Source: Shinisaurus crocodilurus
Lineage: Eukaryota > Chordata > Lepidosauria > Squamata > Shinisauridae
DNA length: 64,000 bases
Assembly: GCA_021292165.1 (NCBI GenBank)
Contig: JAHFWL010000248.1
Coordinates: 434,001 to 498,000, forward strand
Direction of reading: 5' to 3'
Made by a program: the position numbers and the translations under genes. Numbering within the stretch: the stretch's first letter is position 1; every line of letters starts with the position of its first letter. The notes under the pieces are model-generated. The model was not told the DNA's origin. It worked only from the letters and a program-made list of their open reading frames with translations, and searched no databases. Shown one piece after another: positions 1-9,690 of this stretch.

Positions 1-92
1 TTCTCCCCTAGATCCTGTCCCTAATCATCTCATTTCATTTATCACATTTCTATGCCGCCCAATAGCAGAAGCTCTCTGGGCGGTTTACAAAG
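1..92 (-). repeat. LINE/SINE 3'-tail fragment (L2-like), minus orientation
   Basis: The stretch around 31-90 reads, on the minus strand, as the common squamate tail in which a 'gtaaaccgcccagag'-like block is followed by an A/T-rich end. Similar tails occur at 10060-10138 and 61776-61850. It is a short, old fragment. Nothing else is recognisable in these bases. Confidence 0.4.
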
Positions 93-318
93 GGCCAGTG
101 TGGTGAAGTGGTTAGAGTGCTGGATTGGGACTGGGAAGATCCGGGTTCTAGTCCCCACTTGGCCATGAAGCTCACTGGGTGACTTTGGGCCAGTCACTGA
201 CTCTCAGCCTAACCTACCTCACAGGGTTGTTGTGAGGGTAAAATGGAGAGGAGGAGGAGGAGGAGGATTATGTAAACCGCCTTGGGTTATTTAATGTAAT
301 TAATAAATAAATAAAATA
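93..318 (+). repeat. tRNA-derived SINE (squamate type)
   Basis: The head carries tRNA-like A and B boxes (GTGGTTAGAGTGCTGGA; GGTTCTAGTCCCCA). The body has the 'gtgactttgggccagtcac' and 'cctcacagggttgttgtgagg' blocks, a GGA microsatellite, then 'taaaccgccttggg' and an AATAAATAAA tail. This layout matches the abundant tRNA-SINEs of lizards and snakes. The head is mobile-element derived and is not a functional tRNA gene. Related copies lie at 1363-1597 (minus), 42299-42497 and 51150-51248. Confidence 0.8.
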
Positions 319-544
319 ATAAATATACATACAAACATACACAAGAAGAGAGACAGTTCCACTTCCCATAGACAATAATCCCATCCGCATCTCAGTGATG
401 GCTCTCCCTCATCAAGCCTATATTCCAGTTTGATGACAACCATTTCCTCTAATCTGCCTTCACTCATACCAACCTGTCTGCATTCTGAGATCAATATCAG
501 AGGCTCTGCTTGTGTGCCAGCCTGTCAAAGTGACTAGGCTGGTG

Positions 545-870
545 GACACATAGGACAGGCCTTCTCCGGAGTGGTCCCACTTGTGGAACTCTGTTCCAAA
601 CTTCCAATTGATGTCCACCAAGCCCCATCATTATAGGCCTTCAAGTGGGCCCTAAAGATGTACCTGTTTATCTTGGCATATAATAGGGTTATTAGGACTT
701 TATTGGCTGCTGTTGTGTATATAAGGTGCTATCTGGTTTTACTTGTTAGTTTTTAATTTATCATTGTTTTTATTATTGTTTTATTGTGTTTCATGGTTTT
801 AAATTTTGTTGTAAGCCACTTTGGAAGGCTTTACCCTAAAAGACATAAATCTTTTAAATACATAAATAAA
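545..870 (+). repeat. LINE 3'-end fragment (L2-like)
   Basis: Degenerate sequence resembling the C-terminal end of an L2-type ORF2 ('tggaactctgttcc', then 'taaagatgtacctgttt') runs into an AT-rich 3' UTR ('attgtttttattattgtttt', 'gttgtaagccactttgg') and an ATAAATAAA tail. The organisation is the same as at 57700-58345. No intact frame remains. Between here and 1290 I see only AT-rich sequence with no recognisable gene. Confidence 0.45.
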
Positions 871-1293
871 TCTGTTGCCCTCTTTTCAAGCATAGCTTAT
901 TTTCTTTATCTGTCAGTTTATCCCAAGTGCTGTTACAAAAGAATCTCTCAATCACCCATAATCTGTCGTTACTAAAGTGCATGTCTTTAGCCATTTCACC
1001 CTCTTCCTCTTCCTTTCAGTATCTGTAGAAAATGCTAAATTGCTCCCCCGTGGCTGCTGTCTCTACATGCAAAGTTTTTTGTGTGCAACAGCTCACTGTG
1101 TGGATTGAGGAATTCTTTCCACTCCACTGCAAAATTTGGTTTTTAGGTATTTATTGGTGTGTAGAAATTCTTCTGAGCTATGTTGTGGATTGTTGCAAAC
1201 TACAGACCACCATATAAAGTGGCTACTATGTGTCAGTCATTTTGTATGTCCTTAGCTTCATGTGGCATACTGTATATACACTTTGTTTATACA

Positions 1294-1699
1294 GGCCTGT
1301 GGCTCACGCTGGCTCAGCTTGTCTGAGTGTGGAAAGCTAAGCAGGGTCAGGCCTGGTTATTACTTACTTACTTACTTATTTATATTTATACCCCACCTTT
1401 TTTCCTGCAAGGAACCCAAGGCGGCTTACATAATCCTCCTCCTCCTCTCCATTTTACCCTCACAACAACCCTGTTGTGGGAGGGAGTCAGTGACTGGCCC
1501 AAAGTCACCCAGTGAGTTTCATGGCCAAGTGGGGACTAGAACCTGGATCTCCCGAGTCCCAGTCCAACACTCTAACCACTACGCCACACTGACTCTGCTT
1601 GGATTTGGAGACCCCTCCTCTAGTTTACTGCATTGAGCAGGGGGTTGGACTTGATGGCCTTGTAGGCCCCCTCCAACTCTATGATCTATGAATCTATAT
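1294..1699 (+). repeat. 5S rRNA-headed SINE with CR1 tail, copy 1 (interrupted)
   Basis: Bases 1294-1362 resemble the first two thirds of vertebrate 5S rRNA, including the internal promoter block 'aaagctaagcagggtcaggc' and 'cctggttattac'. The element resumes at about 1598 with 'agacccctcctctag' and ends in the CR1-type 3' tail ('gggggttggacttgatggcc', 'ccaactctatgatctatga'). A tRNA-SINE in reverse orientation splits it at 1363-1597, so this copy is older than that insertion. Other copies are at 9559, 13197, 42500 and 53908. Confidence 0.8.
1363..1597 (-). repeat. tRNA-derived SINE nested in 5S-CR1 SINE
   Basis: On the minus strand it shows the tRNA-like head (GTAGTGGTTAGAGTGTTGGA), the 'ccagtcactgactccc' body, a short GGA run, 'taagccgccttgggttcctt' and a tail of TAAG/TAAT repeats. 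It is the same family as 93-318 and is inserted inside the 5S-CR1 SINE. Confidence 0.8.
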
Positions 1700-2855
1700 C
1701 AAAGCAGCTCAGTTTTCTAAAACTGAGCTAGGAGGTGCTGACTAGGTGAGGCTGTGCTGTGGGTGGAAGTGGGGGATCTCTGAAAATTGGGCTGAGGCAC
1801 CTTCCAAGGGCGGAGGTCTGCTCATGGAGAGTGCTTCCACCCAGTTTTCAGGGATCCCTCCCTCCCTGCACTACAGCATACCTCATTCACCATGGTCACC
1901 TGACCTTCTGTATAGCACTTTTGGAAGGCAGGAGGAGCTGCTGTGGGGAGGAGGAGGTGGGGAAGTCTGCTTCCACCAGTCTAGTTTCACACACTAAATC
2001 TTGATCCACCCCCCTCCCGCCCCCATCTTTACAAAGTGAAATGATCACATAACATCATAGGGGCTCCTTTTCAAGCTTGTTCAGGGCTTTGCCATGCTAA
2101 TTTATTGCCTTCTTATAAGAAATTAAGTACCTGATCTTTAGGGGGAAACTTGCACTGAAAGCGAAATCGTAGTTTATTCCTGAAATAGCCACTTCTCAAA
2201 TATTATGCTACAGTACAGTGCTAAAATGAAAAATCACAAATATGGTGTTGGGTACATTTCCTGCATTGATAAGCATGGAAGTTAAATTTCAACCACTTTT
2301 GTTGCACACTGCAATTTGCATTTCTGCTTCCAGTGTTTTCTTTTGCATTCGTTTTAGCTCTAGTGTGACTGCTCAGTGCAAACTAAAATGTATCTGAGTG
2401 ACTGCCATTCAACTTGATATTATGTCGAAATAGAAGTTATCAGGACTAGTTTGCTAAATTTACATGACAGAGCCAGGTTTCTTTGGCACATGATAATCTC
2501 TCAGCAATACATGACTGGAATTGTCAAAAACAGTAGCTAGCAAGGAGGAGATTAGATATGTAGTTCTGTAGCAGAGAGTTCCTGTCTAGACACAGGCACA
2601 AAATGTAGCTGCCTGGATGTTTAGGCAAAATGGTAACAGGGAAGTAAAAAAAAAAATCTTTCTCTAATGTGAAAATTAGATATGCAGAAAATATCACCAC
2701 AGCTCCATTTCTAGTTAGAGGAATGAAGAAAATCTAACAAGTTTCAGCAAATGCTAAAACAAAACAGAAACCATATTAAAAAAAAGAGAAAAAACACATT
2801 TTTTACAGAAACTAAAATGAATCACAGTAAATGTGTATGAAATCTATATCCATAA
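1700..2855. other. Intergenic, no gene recognised
   Basis: Short open frames on both strands lack domain, codon or splice support. The stretch from about 2040 is AT-rich and looks non-repetitive. No named feature can be supported. Confidence 0.5.
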
Positions 2856-2860
2856 GTATC
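2856..2860. other. Target-site duplication GTATC (left) of LTR element
   Basis: GTATC lies directly before the TGTGGAG start of the left LTR and recurs at 7381-7385 directly after the right LTR. A 5-bp duplication is typical of Ty3/gypsy-like and many retroviral integrations. Confidence 0.9.
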
Positions 2861-3971
2861 TGTGGAGAAACGAGCCTTTGGGGGTACACACACACACCTC
2901 AGGTGTGAACCGGCTGGGGTGGGGTGTGCATAGTTAGCGTGTAGAGAAAAGAGTTTTTAGGGTTCCTACATGCATGCAGGAACAAACACACACACACACA
3001 CACGCCTCCTCATGAGTAAACCAGGTGGGGGCTGGGAGGAGGCAAAAGGTGATGGAACATAAGATGGGGCCTGGCGTCTAGAAGTCTGGAGGAGCCAGGC
3101 TGAAGGCATTCACATGCAGATAGTTCAAGCCATGACTCAGGAGTTCCCTTTCCCCCTGCCTGGCCAGTTCCCTCCCCCCTGCATGGCCAGGTGAAATTCA
3201 AATTGATTGGCTGAAGGCAGGAAAGCTACAGAAAGGGGGAGGGGGAAGAGCTTTTTCCCCACGTGGAAGCCTTTGTTCCTGGTCAGTCCTTTTTGGTAGT
3301 TTGCCGGCATGGCAGCGCGCCAGCGAGGGGCCCGAGCCTTTAGGGGGGGCCCCCTCAAGAACCGACCCCAGACAGCCTCTGGTAAAATTGGCTGGTTTGA
3401 AGGACTGGTGAAAGCAAGCCTTGTAGGGGTTTACCCATCTTGGACCTTCGGGTAGGTGTGGTAATTCTCCATCGGGCAGCAAGGCTGTGCTGGATCTAAC
3501 CCTTTGAAGAAGACACCCTCAGGTAACAGGTGTGTGCTTGAGAGATCTTAAGGAATCAGGTCTTTATTGTTTTATAGCTTTACTGTGTACTAAAGTGTCT
3601 CTCTATTTTGTGTGCTTCTTTTATTTGCCTAATCTTGTTGTAAGATGCTACCAGAAATAAACCTTGTCGTGGTTTCACCCCACATGGGTTTTGTAGTACT
3701 CTGTTGGTTCAGTATCTAAATCCAGGTTACAGAATTGAAGGCGAGTCCCTGAACAGAGATTCAAGTAGGGTTGCAGACAGCTGAGGCTGGCAACCTGGTA
3801 CCTTGAGATCTCTGGGGGTCTTGGTTCCTTTGCCAGCAGGCAAGGGTGGGGTAGTGGCGGGTCAGCCAGCCCCCCCTTCTGGGCCACATGGTGGCAAGTG
3901 CTGGGTTCCCTTTGCAGGGAGGAAAGGGTTGGGAGTCTGGCGGGCCAGCCAGCCCCCCCTCTTCCTCCACA
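2861..3971 (+). repeat. 5' LTR
   Basis: Starts TGTGGAGAAACG and ends CTCCACA. It contains CA microsatellites near 2886 and 2982, a CCAAT-type 'gattggctg' near 3203, and an AATAAA at 3656-3661 that would separate R from U5. The last 83 bases (3889-3971) begin with a copy of the PBS-like sequence that also follows the LTR, so this U5 looks extended relative to the solo LTR at 47353. Open frames seen here on both strands are not supported as genes. Confidence 0.9.
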
Positions 3972-3995
3972 TGGTGGCAAGTGCTGGGATTCGAA
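3972..3995 (+). other. Primer-binding site candidate
   Basis: The first bases after the LTR begin TGG, as expected for the complement of a tRNA 3' CCA. They run into GCTGGGATTCGAA, which is complementary to a tRNA T-arm. From memory the T-arm portion fits tRNA-Thr best, with mismatches in the acceptor part. The tRNA identity is tentative. Confidence 0.6.
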
Positions 3996-6260
3996 GCTGA
4001 ACCACAGAGTGTGTGCGCGTGGGCAAATGAGAGAAATTTGAGACACGTTTTAGTACATAGTAGAAGGTTTGTTATTTTTTAGAAATAAGTGTGAGATTGA
4101 ACCTTAGAAAAACATTCAGATTGCTGGAAGGGGCTACCCCAGTCTGGGGAGCCTAGGAGCCCAGCAGAGAGCGTTTAAGGCAAGAAATCTCAACTGTGGC
4201 GTGAGTAAGCAGAGAAAGCAAAACTCCAAAAAGTTCCAGAACAGCCTGTGTGCCCAGCAAGTGAGCAGAGGGCAGCAAGTGTGTGATCCAAGAGAACCAG
4301 GACTGGAGGGGCCCTTGGCAGAGGGCTAGAAGCAAGAAAAAAGTCTGCGTGTGCGTGTCCCAGAGGCTGGGAGCAGCGGTTGCCAGGAGAAGCAAGGATC
4401 CATCCAGTGCAAAAAGCGGGTGAGCAGATGGCGGCTGTGTGATCCCAAAGTTTGGGGGCTGGGAGAGCCCGGGAAGAGAAGAAGAAAATAGTGTGGGCGT
4501 GCGCACGTGTGTTCCAGGAGGAAGGAGAGAAGACCAAGAAACCTCTCTTAAGAGGCTGGTGAGCAAAACGTTGGATTTTGGGACAGCGTTTGATGAGTAA
4601 TTTTAGTTGTGCTGTGTGCCCCAGAAGAGTCAGACTTTGGTGGGGGGGGGGAGGGCACAGTCCTGCCCTACATCTCTCCCACGGGAGAAGGACTCAAGAT
4701 TTTTGAACTTAAGACTGTCCATTTGCTCTTGGGGGGGGCATGGTGAATGGCTAGGCTGGGCAGCAGCAAGCAGAAGGGGGGCGGACATCAGGAACCCCCC
4801 CCCCAGAAAAAAGAGACTTTGTCCTGTGCTGCAAGAAGCGGGCAGAGAATCAGCAGAAGAAAAAGGAATCCCCCCCCCCAAACATTTTCTGCTGCCACTT
4901 GGAAAACAGCGGACTCTGACTTGTTCCTCAAGGGGGAGGGGGGACAGGTGATTCAAGTTGTCTTTGTATTGTTACTGGGCAGGCGATCCCAGTGTGGGCG
5001 GCGGAGAGAGAAGGGGATTTCCCTCCTAGCTGACAGAAGCCCAGACAGAAAGATTTTTTTCCTTCAGGTGTCTCCCGAGAAGAAAAGAAGATTGGTGGTA
5101 ATTGTGATAAAGCAAATGAAAACTGATGGGTTGTTCCTCGAAGGGAGGGGGGATGATCCGTGATCCAAATGTAATTGTGTTATCTAGATTGTTGCTAAGG
5201 GGCCCAAGGGCCAGGTGCTCCCAGTGTAAGCAATTGAACTTATTTGTCGTCTAGTGTTATGTCCAAAGGTCAATTTGAAAATGAAGATGATGAAAAATTT
5301 TAAATGTAAAAGGTCTCACGAGGCCAGGGAACTTAGAGGCGGGAAAGCCCTCTAGTGGCCGAAAGCAAGATTGCCAGACTGTGTGTTCTCAGTTTCTGAG
5401 GAAACTGAGTAGAGCCTCCAAAGCTAAGCATTCAATGCTGAGAGAAAGTCATCCCATGCAAGTTTGGGTGGTGGGCAAAAAGAGCCAAGCCCAAGCAGCT
5501 GGAAAATTGTCCAGCTGTGTGTTTTAGAAAATGCAAACCTTTGGGAAAAGTGGGGTGGTGGGAAGTCATCCCATTCAAGTCATTGGGTAGAAAGTGCCAA
5601 ATGCAACCCTTGGGAAAGGGGATTAGGCATTCACGTCGTTGGGTGGTGGGAGGCCATCCCATCGAGTCTTTGTAGGGGGGGGTGATGGTATTCAGGTCGT
5701 TGAGAGTGGTAGGGGCGAATTGAGTCACATTTCAGTCCATAATCTGCCCCCTACAGGCTGTGGGAGAAACAGCAACCCTAAAAAGTTTGTTTTTTGTTTT
5801 TTGTTTTGTTTTAATTGAAGAGTCACATTTCAGTCAGCAGTCTGCCCCTACAGGCTGTGGGAGAAATAGCAACCCTAAAAAAGTTTCTGTTTTGTTTTGT
5901 TTCTTTTAGACAAGAGTGCCAGACAGGCAACAAAGGGTTGAGGGTTCTCATTTGAATTGTAATAGATGTTTCTTGGGTATGCAAACCTGTAAACTTCTGA
6001 TTGATGGTTATTGATTGTGTTTTGCTGTTTTGATGTTTTAAGAAGATTTTAAGAATTAAGATGTTAAAGCTGTGTTAAGACTATAGTTAAGGTGTTTGAT
6101 GTTTTGATGCTTGTTTTTTTTTGTTCTGTTCTGTTTTTTTTGTCTGTGTGTAAAAGAGAAGAGGTGCCTAGTGGTAGGAAGCTAGCGCAAGCTCGTTTCT
6201 CTGTGTTTTTTGTTAGTATAGATGAAAGGAGAGGGTTAGCCCCTCTTTTCATCTTTTCCC
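3996..6260 (+). other. LTR-element interior, non-coding
   Basis: No retroelement protein domain is visible in any frame. It shows G- and purine-rich tracts near 4640-4940. There are degenerate internal repeats: two blocks containing 'tgtgtgatcc' at about 4260-4540, a repeated 'tcatcccat...gggtggtggg' motif at about 5449-5660, and a duplicated block ending 'gcaaccctaaaa' at about 5725-5787 and 5822-5883. The rest gives no match I can name. Confidence 0.7.
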
Positions 6261-6271
6261 AAAGGAAAGGG
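6261..6271 (+). other. Polypurine tract
   Basis: AAAGGAAAGGG lies directly before the right LTR's TGTGGAG start, the expected place for the plus-strand primer. Confidence 0.85.
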
Positions 6272-7380
6272 TGTGGAGAAACGAGCCTTTGGGGGTACAC
6301 ACACACACCTCAGGTGTGAACCGGCTGGGGTGGGGTGTGCATAGTTAGCGTGTAGAGAAAAGAGTTTTTAGGGTTCCTACATGCATGCAGGAACAAACAC
6401 ACACACACACACGCCTCCTCATGAGTAAACCAGGTGGGGGCTGGGAGGAGGCAAAAGGTGATGGAACATAAGATGGGGCCTGGCGTCTAGAAGTCTGGAG
6501 GAGCCAGGCTGAAGGCATTCACATGCAGATAGTTCAAGCCATGACTCAGGAGTTCCCTTTCCCCCTGCCTGGCCAGTTCCCTTCCCCCTGCATGGCCAGG
6601 TGAAATTCAAATTGATTGGCTGAAGGCAGGAAAGCTACAGAAAGGGGGAGGGGGAAGAGCTTTTTCCCCACGTGGAAGCCTTTGTTCCTGGTCAGTCCTT
6701 TTTGGTAGTTTGCCGGCATGGCAGCGCGCCAGCGAGGGGCCCGAGCCTTTAGGGGGGGCCCCCTCAAGAACCGACCCCAGACAGCCTCTGGTAAAATTGG
6801 CTGGTTTGAAGGACTGGTGAAAGCAAGCCTTGTAGGGGTTTACCCATCTTGGACCTTCGGGTAGGTGTGGTAATTCTCCATCGGGCAGCAAGGCTGTGCT
6901 GGATCTAACCCTTTGAAGAAGACACCCTCAGGTAACAGGTGTGTGCTTGAGAGATCTTAAGGAATCAGGTCTTTATTGTTTTATAGCTTTACTGTGTACT
7001 AAAGTGTCTCTCTATTTTGTGTGCTTCTTTTATTTGCCTAATCTTGTTGTAAGATGCTACCAGAAATAAACCTTGTCATGGTTTCACCCCACATGGGTTT
7101 TGTAGTACTCTGTTGGTTCAGTATCTAAATCCAGGTTACAGAATTGAAGGCGAGTCCCTGAACAGAGATTCAAGTAGGGTTGCAGACAGCTGAGGCTGGC
7201 AACCTGGTACCTTGAGATCTCTGGGGGTCTTGGTTCCTTTGCCAGCAGGCAAGGGTGGGGTAGTGGCGGGTCAGCCAGCCCCCCCTTCTGGGCCACATGG
7301 TGGCAAGTGCTGGGTTCCCTTTGCAGGGAGGAAAGGGTTGGGAGTCTGGCGGGCCAGCCAGCCCCCCCTCTTCCTCCACA
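6272..7380 (+). repeat. 3' LTR
   Basis: Nearly identical to the left LTR. The visible changes are two fewer bases in the CA repeat and single substitutions near 6584 and 7078. AATAAA is at 7065-7070. The 83-base U5 extension is at 7298-7380, followed by the TSD GTATC at 7381-7385. Confidence 0.9.
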
Positions 7381-7385
7381 GTATC

Positions 7386-9558
7386 AATAAGTATGTAGTA
7401 ATACAACTGTCAGTAAAGACGGTTATGCATAAGCTTCAGAAAAAACAGACCAAATATCCATATATTTATCCATATAATCATATGGATGCTAATGTTATGA
7501 GAGGGAATAACTGCCATAGGAGCTGTAGGCACAGGATTATGATAACTTTATAGTCACAGTGATTATGTTTTGGAAGCTATTTTAATACAGTGACAAAAGG
7601 TAGAAATTTCCAGAGGGGTAGCCATGTTATTCTGTTGCAGCAAAAACAACAGAGTCTTGTAGCACCTTAAAGATTAACAAATTTCAATGAAGGCAGCTTT
7701 AAAGAGGTACAAAGGGCAAGCACACACGTATAAAATCATACAGTTAATATTGCTTATGTTTGGAAGGCTTGCATATTTTATTTTCAGAAAATATTCATAC
7801 CTCTCCCCTCGTAATGGTGTATATGTTGAGAATAGGCATGGCAAGATTTAAATCAAATTAAATGTTTTAATAAATTATACATTTTACCAAGTTTTCATTT
7901 CATCATGAAGAGATGTTGCTCCAGTTCCTGGAGTTCCATTCAGGCTCATTCAACAGGATGGGGAAACAAAATAAGATGCATTTGGTTTTTGTGGATTATC
8001 ACAGAGAAGGCAGAATTATATGTTATCCCAAATCCATGCTGAGATAATGTAAATGAAGGGCTTGCAAAGAGAATTGGTAGGTTGGAGGAAAGTTTATCCC
8101 ACGCCCCCCTGCTTTCTCCTGCAAATATCCGCCAGAGCCCCCCCACCCCCCCACCCAGGGTTATTTCCAATTTCAGAGCTCAATTTGAGGAAAATGTTTT
8201 AAAATGACCAGAAGAGCAGAGACATTTGCAGGGGAGTTCAGACAGGTGGGGGAGGGCTGATGTATACCCCTCATAGAGAACCCCTCATAGAGAAACACAA
8301 TTCCTCATAGAGAACCAAGTAGAGAACTTCTTAGAGAACCCCTCCTGCCCACTGGTTCTCTACTGCAAATATCGTCAACCTCTGAATCAGCATTATGAAG
8401 GAAATAAAGACCTGTAATTCCATGTTTCCATTGTAACATGGAGTTCTGATTACCCCAACTGACCAAATTAAGAGAGGCCTTTGATTTAACTCATCTGTTT
8501 CCTATTCTGCTTGTGTGTAATACTATCAGTCTAGTGAACACTGAGATATTGGGATGAAGTTTAATACACATGTTCAGGACACTTTCTTTTTAAGTTCAAG
8601 TACTAGCTCACCCCCCACACCTGTTTTCACAGAAGCCAGAAGAGGTGAAAAACATGCCAGCAATGTGTTATTTGACTTGAAGAGTGGTATCAGAATGAAA
8701 ATTGGTATGCATGCTCAGGATACCATTCCAATTGTCAAGTTTAAACCACACCCCAACCTCTGTTCTTGTTTTCCAGCATTTATCTATAATAAAAGAGAGG
8801 TGTATCTGTCTGTCTGTCAGTGCCACAGCGCCAAGATCATCAAACCAAGCAACCTGAAACTTGGTATGCATACTAAGGGCATCTTAGGAGTGTGCGCCTC
8901 AGGTGTATTTGTTTTTTTAAAAGCACATTAATTAATTTTAATTAATTTAAATATGTATCTGTCTTTGAAGCCTGCAGTAATTATTTCAGTCAATAGGTAG
9001 CAGACCTCTTTACAGCTGATACAGTTTGAAGGGGGGGTAGTCTGAGGGTTATATTACTGCCCCTCCACCCTGCTGTGGGGCAGCCCCTCTCAGGGGAATG
9101 GAATAGACAGACCCTTTCCTCAGGGGGCCATAAGGTGAAAACTGGCAAGGGCCATGCCATAGGGGTGTCAGTGGCTGTGGCTTCATTCAGATAGGGTGGG
9201 CACAATGTGTTCAACTCTGACAGCTCTGTAAGTTTGTTTGAAGGCTTCACTGTATCATGCCAAGGACTATTCCAACCTATGCAAAACTGGGTCCCTTTGC
9301 TAGTTGGTAATATAAATGAAAGAAATCTATTATAATCAGAAGGTAATTCAGAAATGAAGCTACAGTAATCACCATCACAACATATATACTTTTCTTCTAT
9401 GCTGCCATATGCTAAAAATGTTCAGTTAGAAATCCTGTTAATCTGGTTAATGAAATATTATTTTTTCAGTATTTGTTAAATGTGACAAGAAAGGCACAAG
9501 TTCCAAAATACATTACCAGACATTAAAAAGTACCGTAGTTGTCTTGACAATGAATAAA
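7386..9558. other. Intergenic with old repeat fragments
   Basis: About 7605-7690 reads as a fragment of a common sauropsid interspersed repeat ('ggtagccatgttattctgtt', 'cttgtagcaccttaaagatt'). About 8540-8930 holds two related blocks with 'aacctgaaacttggtatgca'-like text and a TCTG run, an unclassified repeat. The remainder, including 8990-9250, shows no gene. Confidence 0.4.
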
Positions 9559-9690
9559 CAAGCTAAGCAGGGTCAGGCCTGGTTATTACTTGGATGGGAG
9601 ACCCCTCCTCTAGTTTCCTGCATTGAGCAGGGGGTTGGACTCAATAGCCTTGTAGGCTCCTTCCAACTCTATGATCTATGAAATCTATAT
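9559..9690 (+). repeat. 5S-CR1 SINE, copy 2 (5' truncated)
   Basis: Begins inside the 5S-like promoter block ('aagctaagcagggtcaggcc'), continues through 'ggttattacttggatgggag' (the 5S C-box) and ends with the CR1 tail 'ctccttccaactctatgatc'. The first part of the head is missing. Confidence 0.8.

Larger units (their letters stand above)
2861..7380 (+). mobile_element. Complete non-autonomous LTR retrotransposon (4.5 kb)
   Basis: Two LTRs of about 1.11 kb (2861-3971 and 6272-7380) flank 2.3 kb of internal sequence. The ends are TG...CA, the TSD is GTATC on both sides, a TGG-starting primer-binding site follows the left LTR at 3972, and a polypurine tract (AAAGGAAAGGG, 6261-6271) precedes the right LTR. 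The LTRs differ by only about two substitutions and one CA-repeat unit, so insertion is recent. The interior has no frame resembling gag, protease, RT, integrase or env. It holds purine-rich and internally repeated sequence. The element must therefore rely on proteins from another element (LARD-like organisation). Whether the donor family is gypsy-like or retroviral cannot be decided from the sequence. Confidence 0.9.

Noticed and set aside
93..318. A tRNA gene at the A/B-box sequence
   Set aside because: No acceptor stem closes and SINE body and tail follow. Same structure at several loci.
3675..4046. Possible gag-like or other coding frame across the LTR end
   Set aside because: The frame is an overlap of low-complexity, proline-rich translations of the LTR. 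The same translations appear in both LTRs without any retroelement motif.
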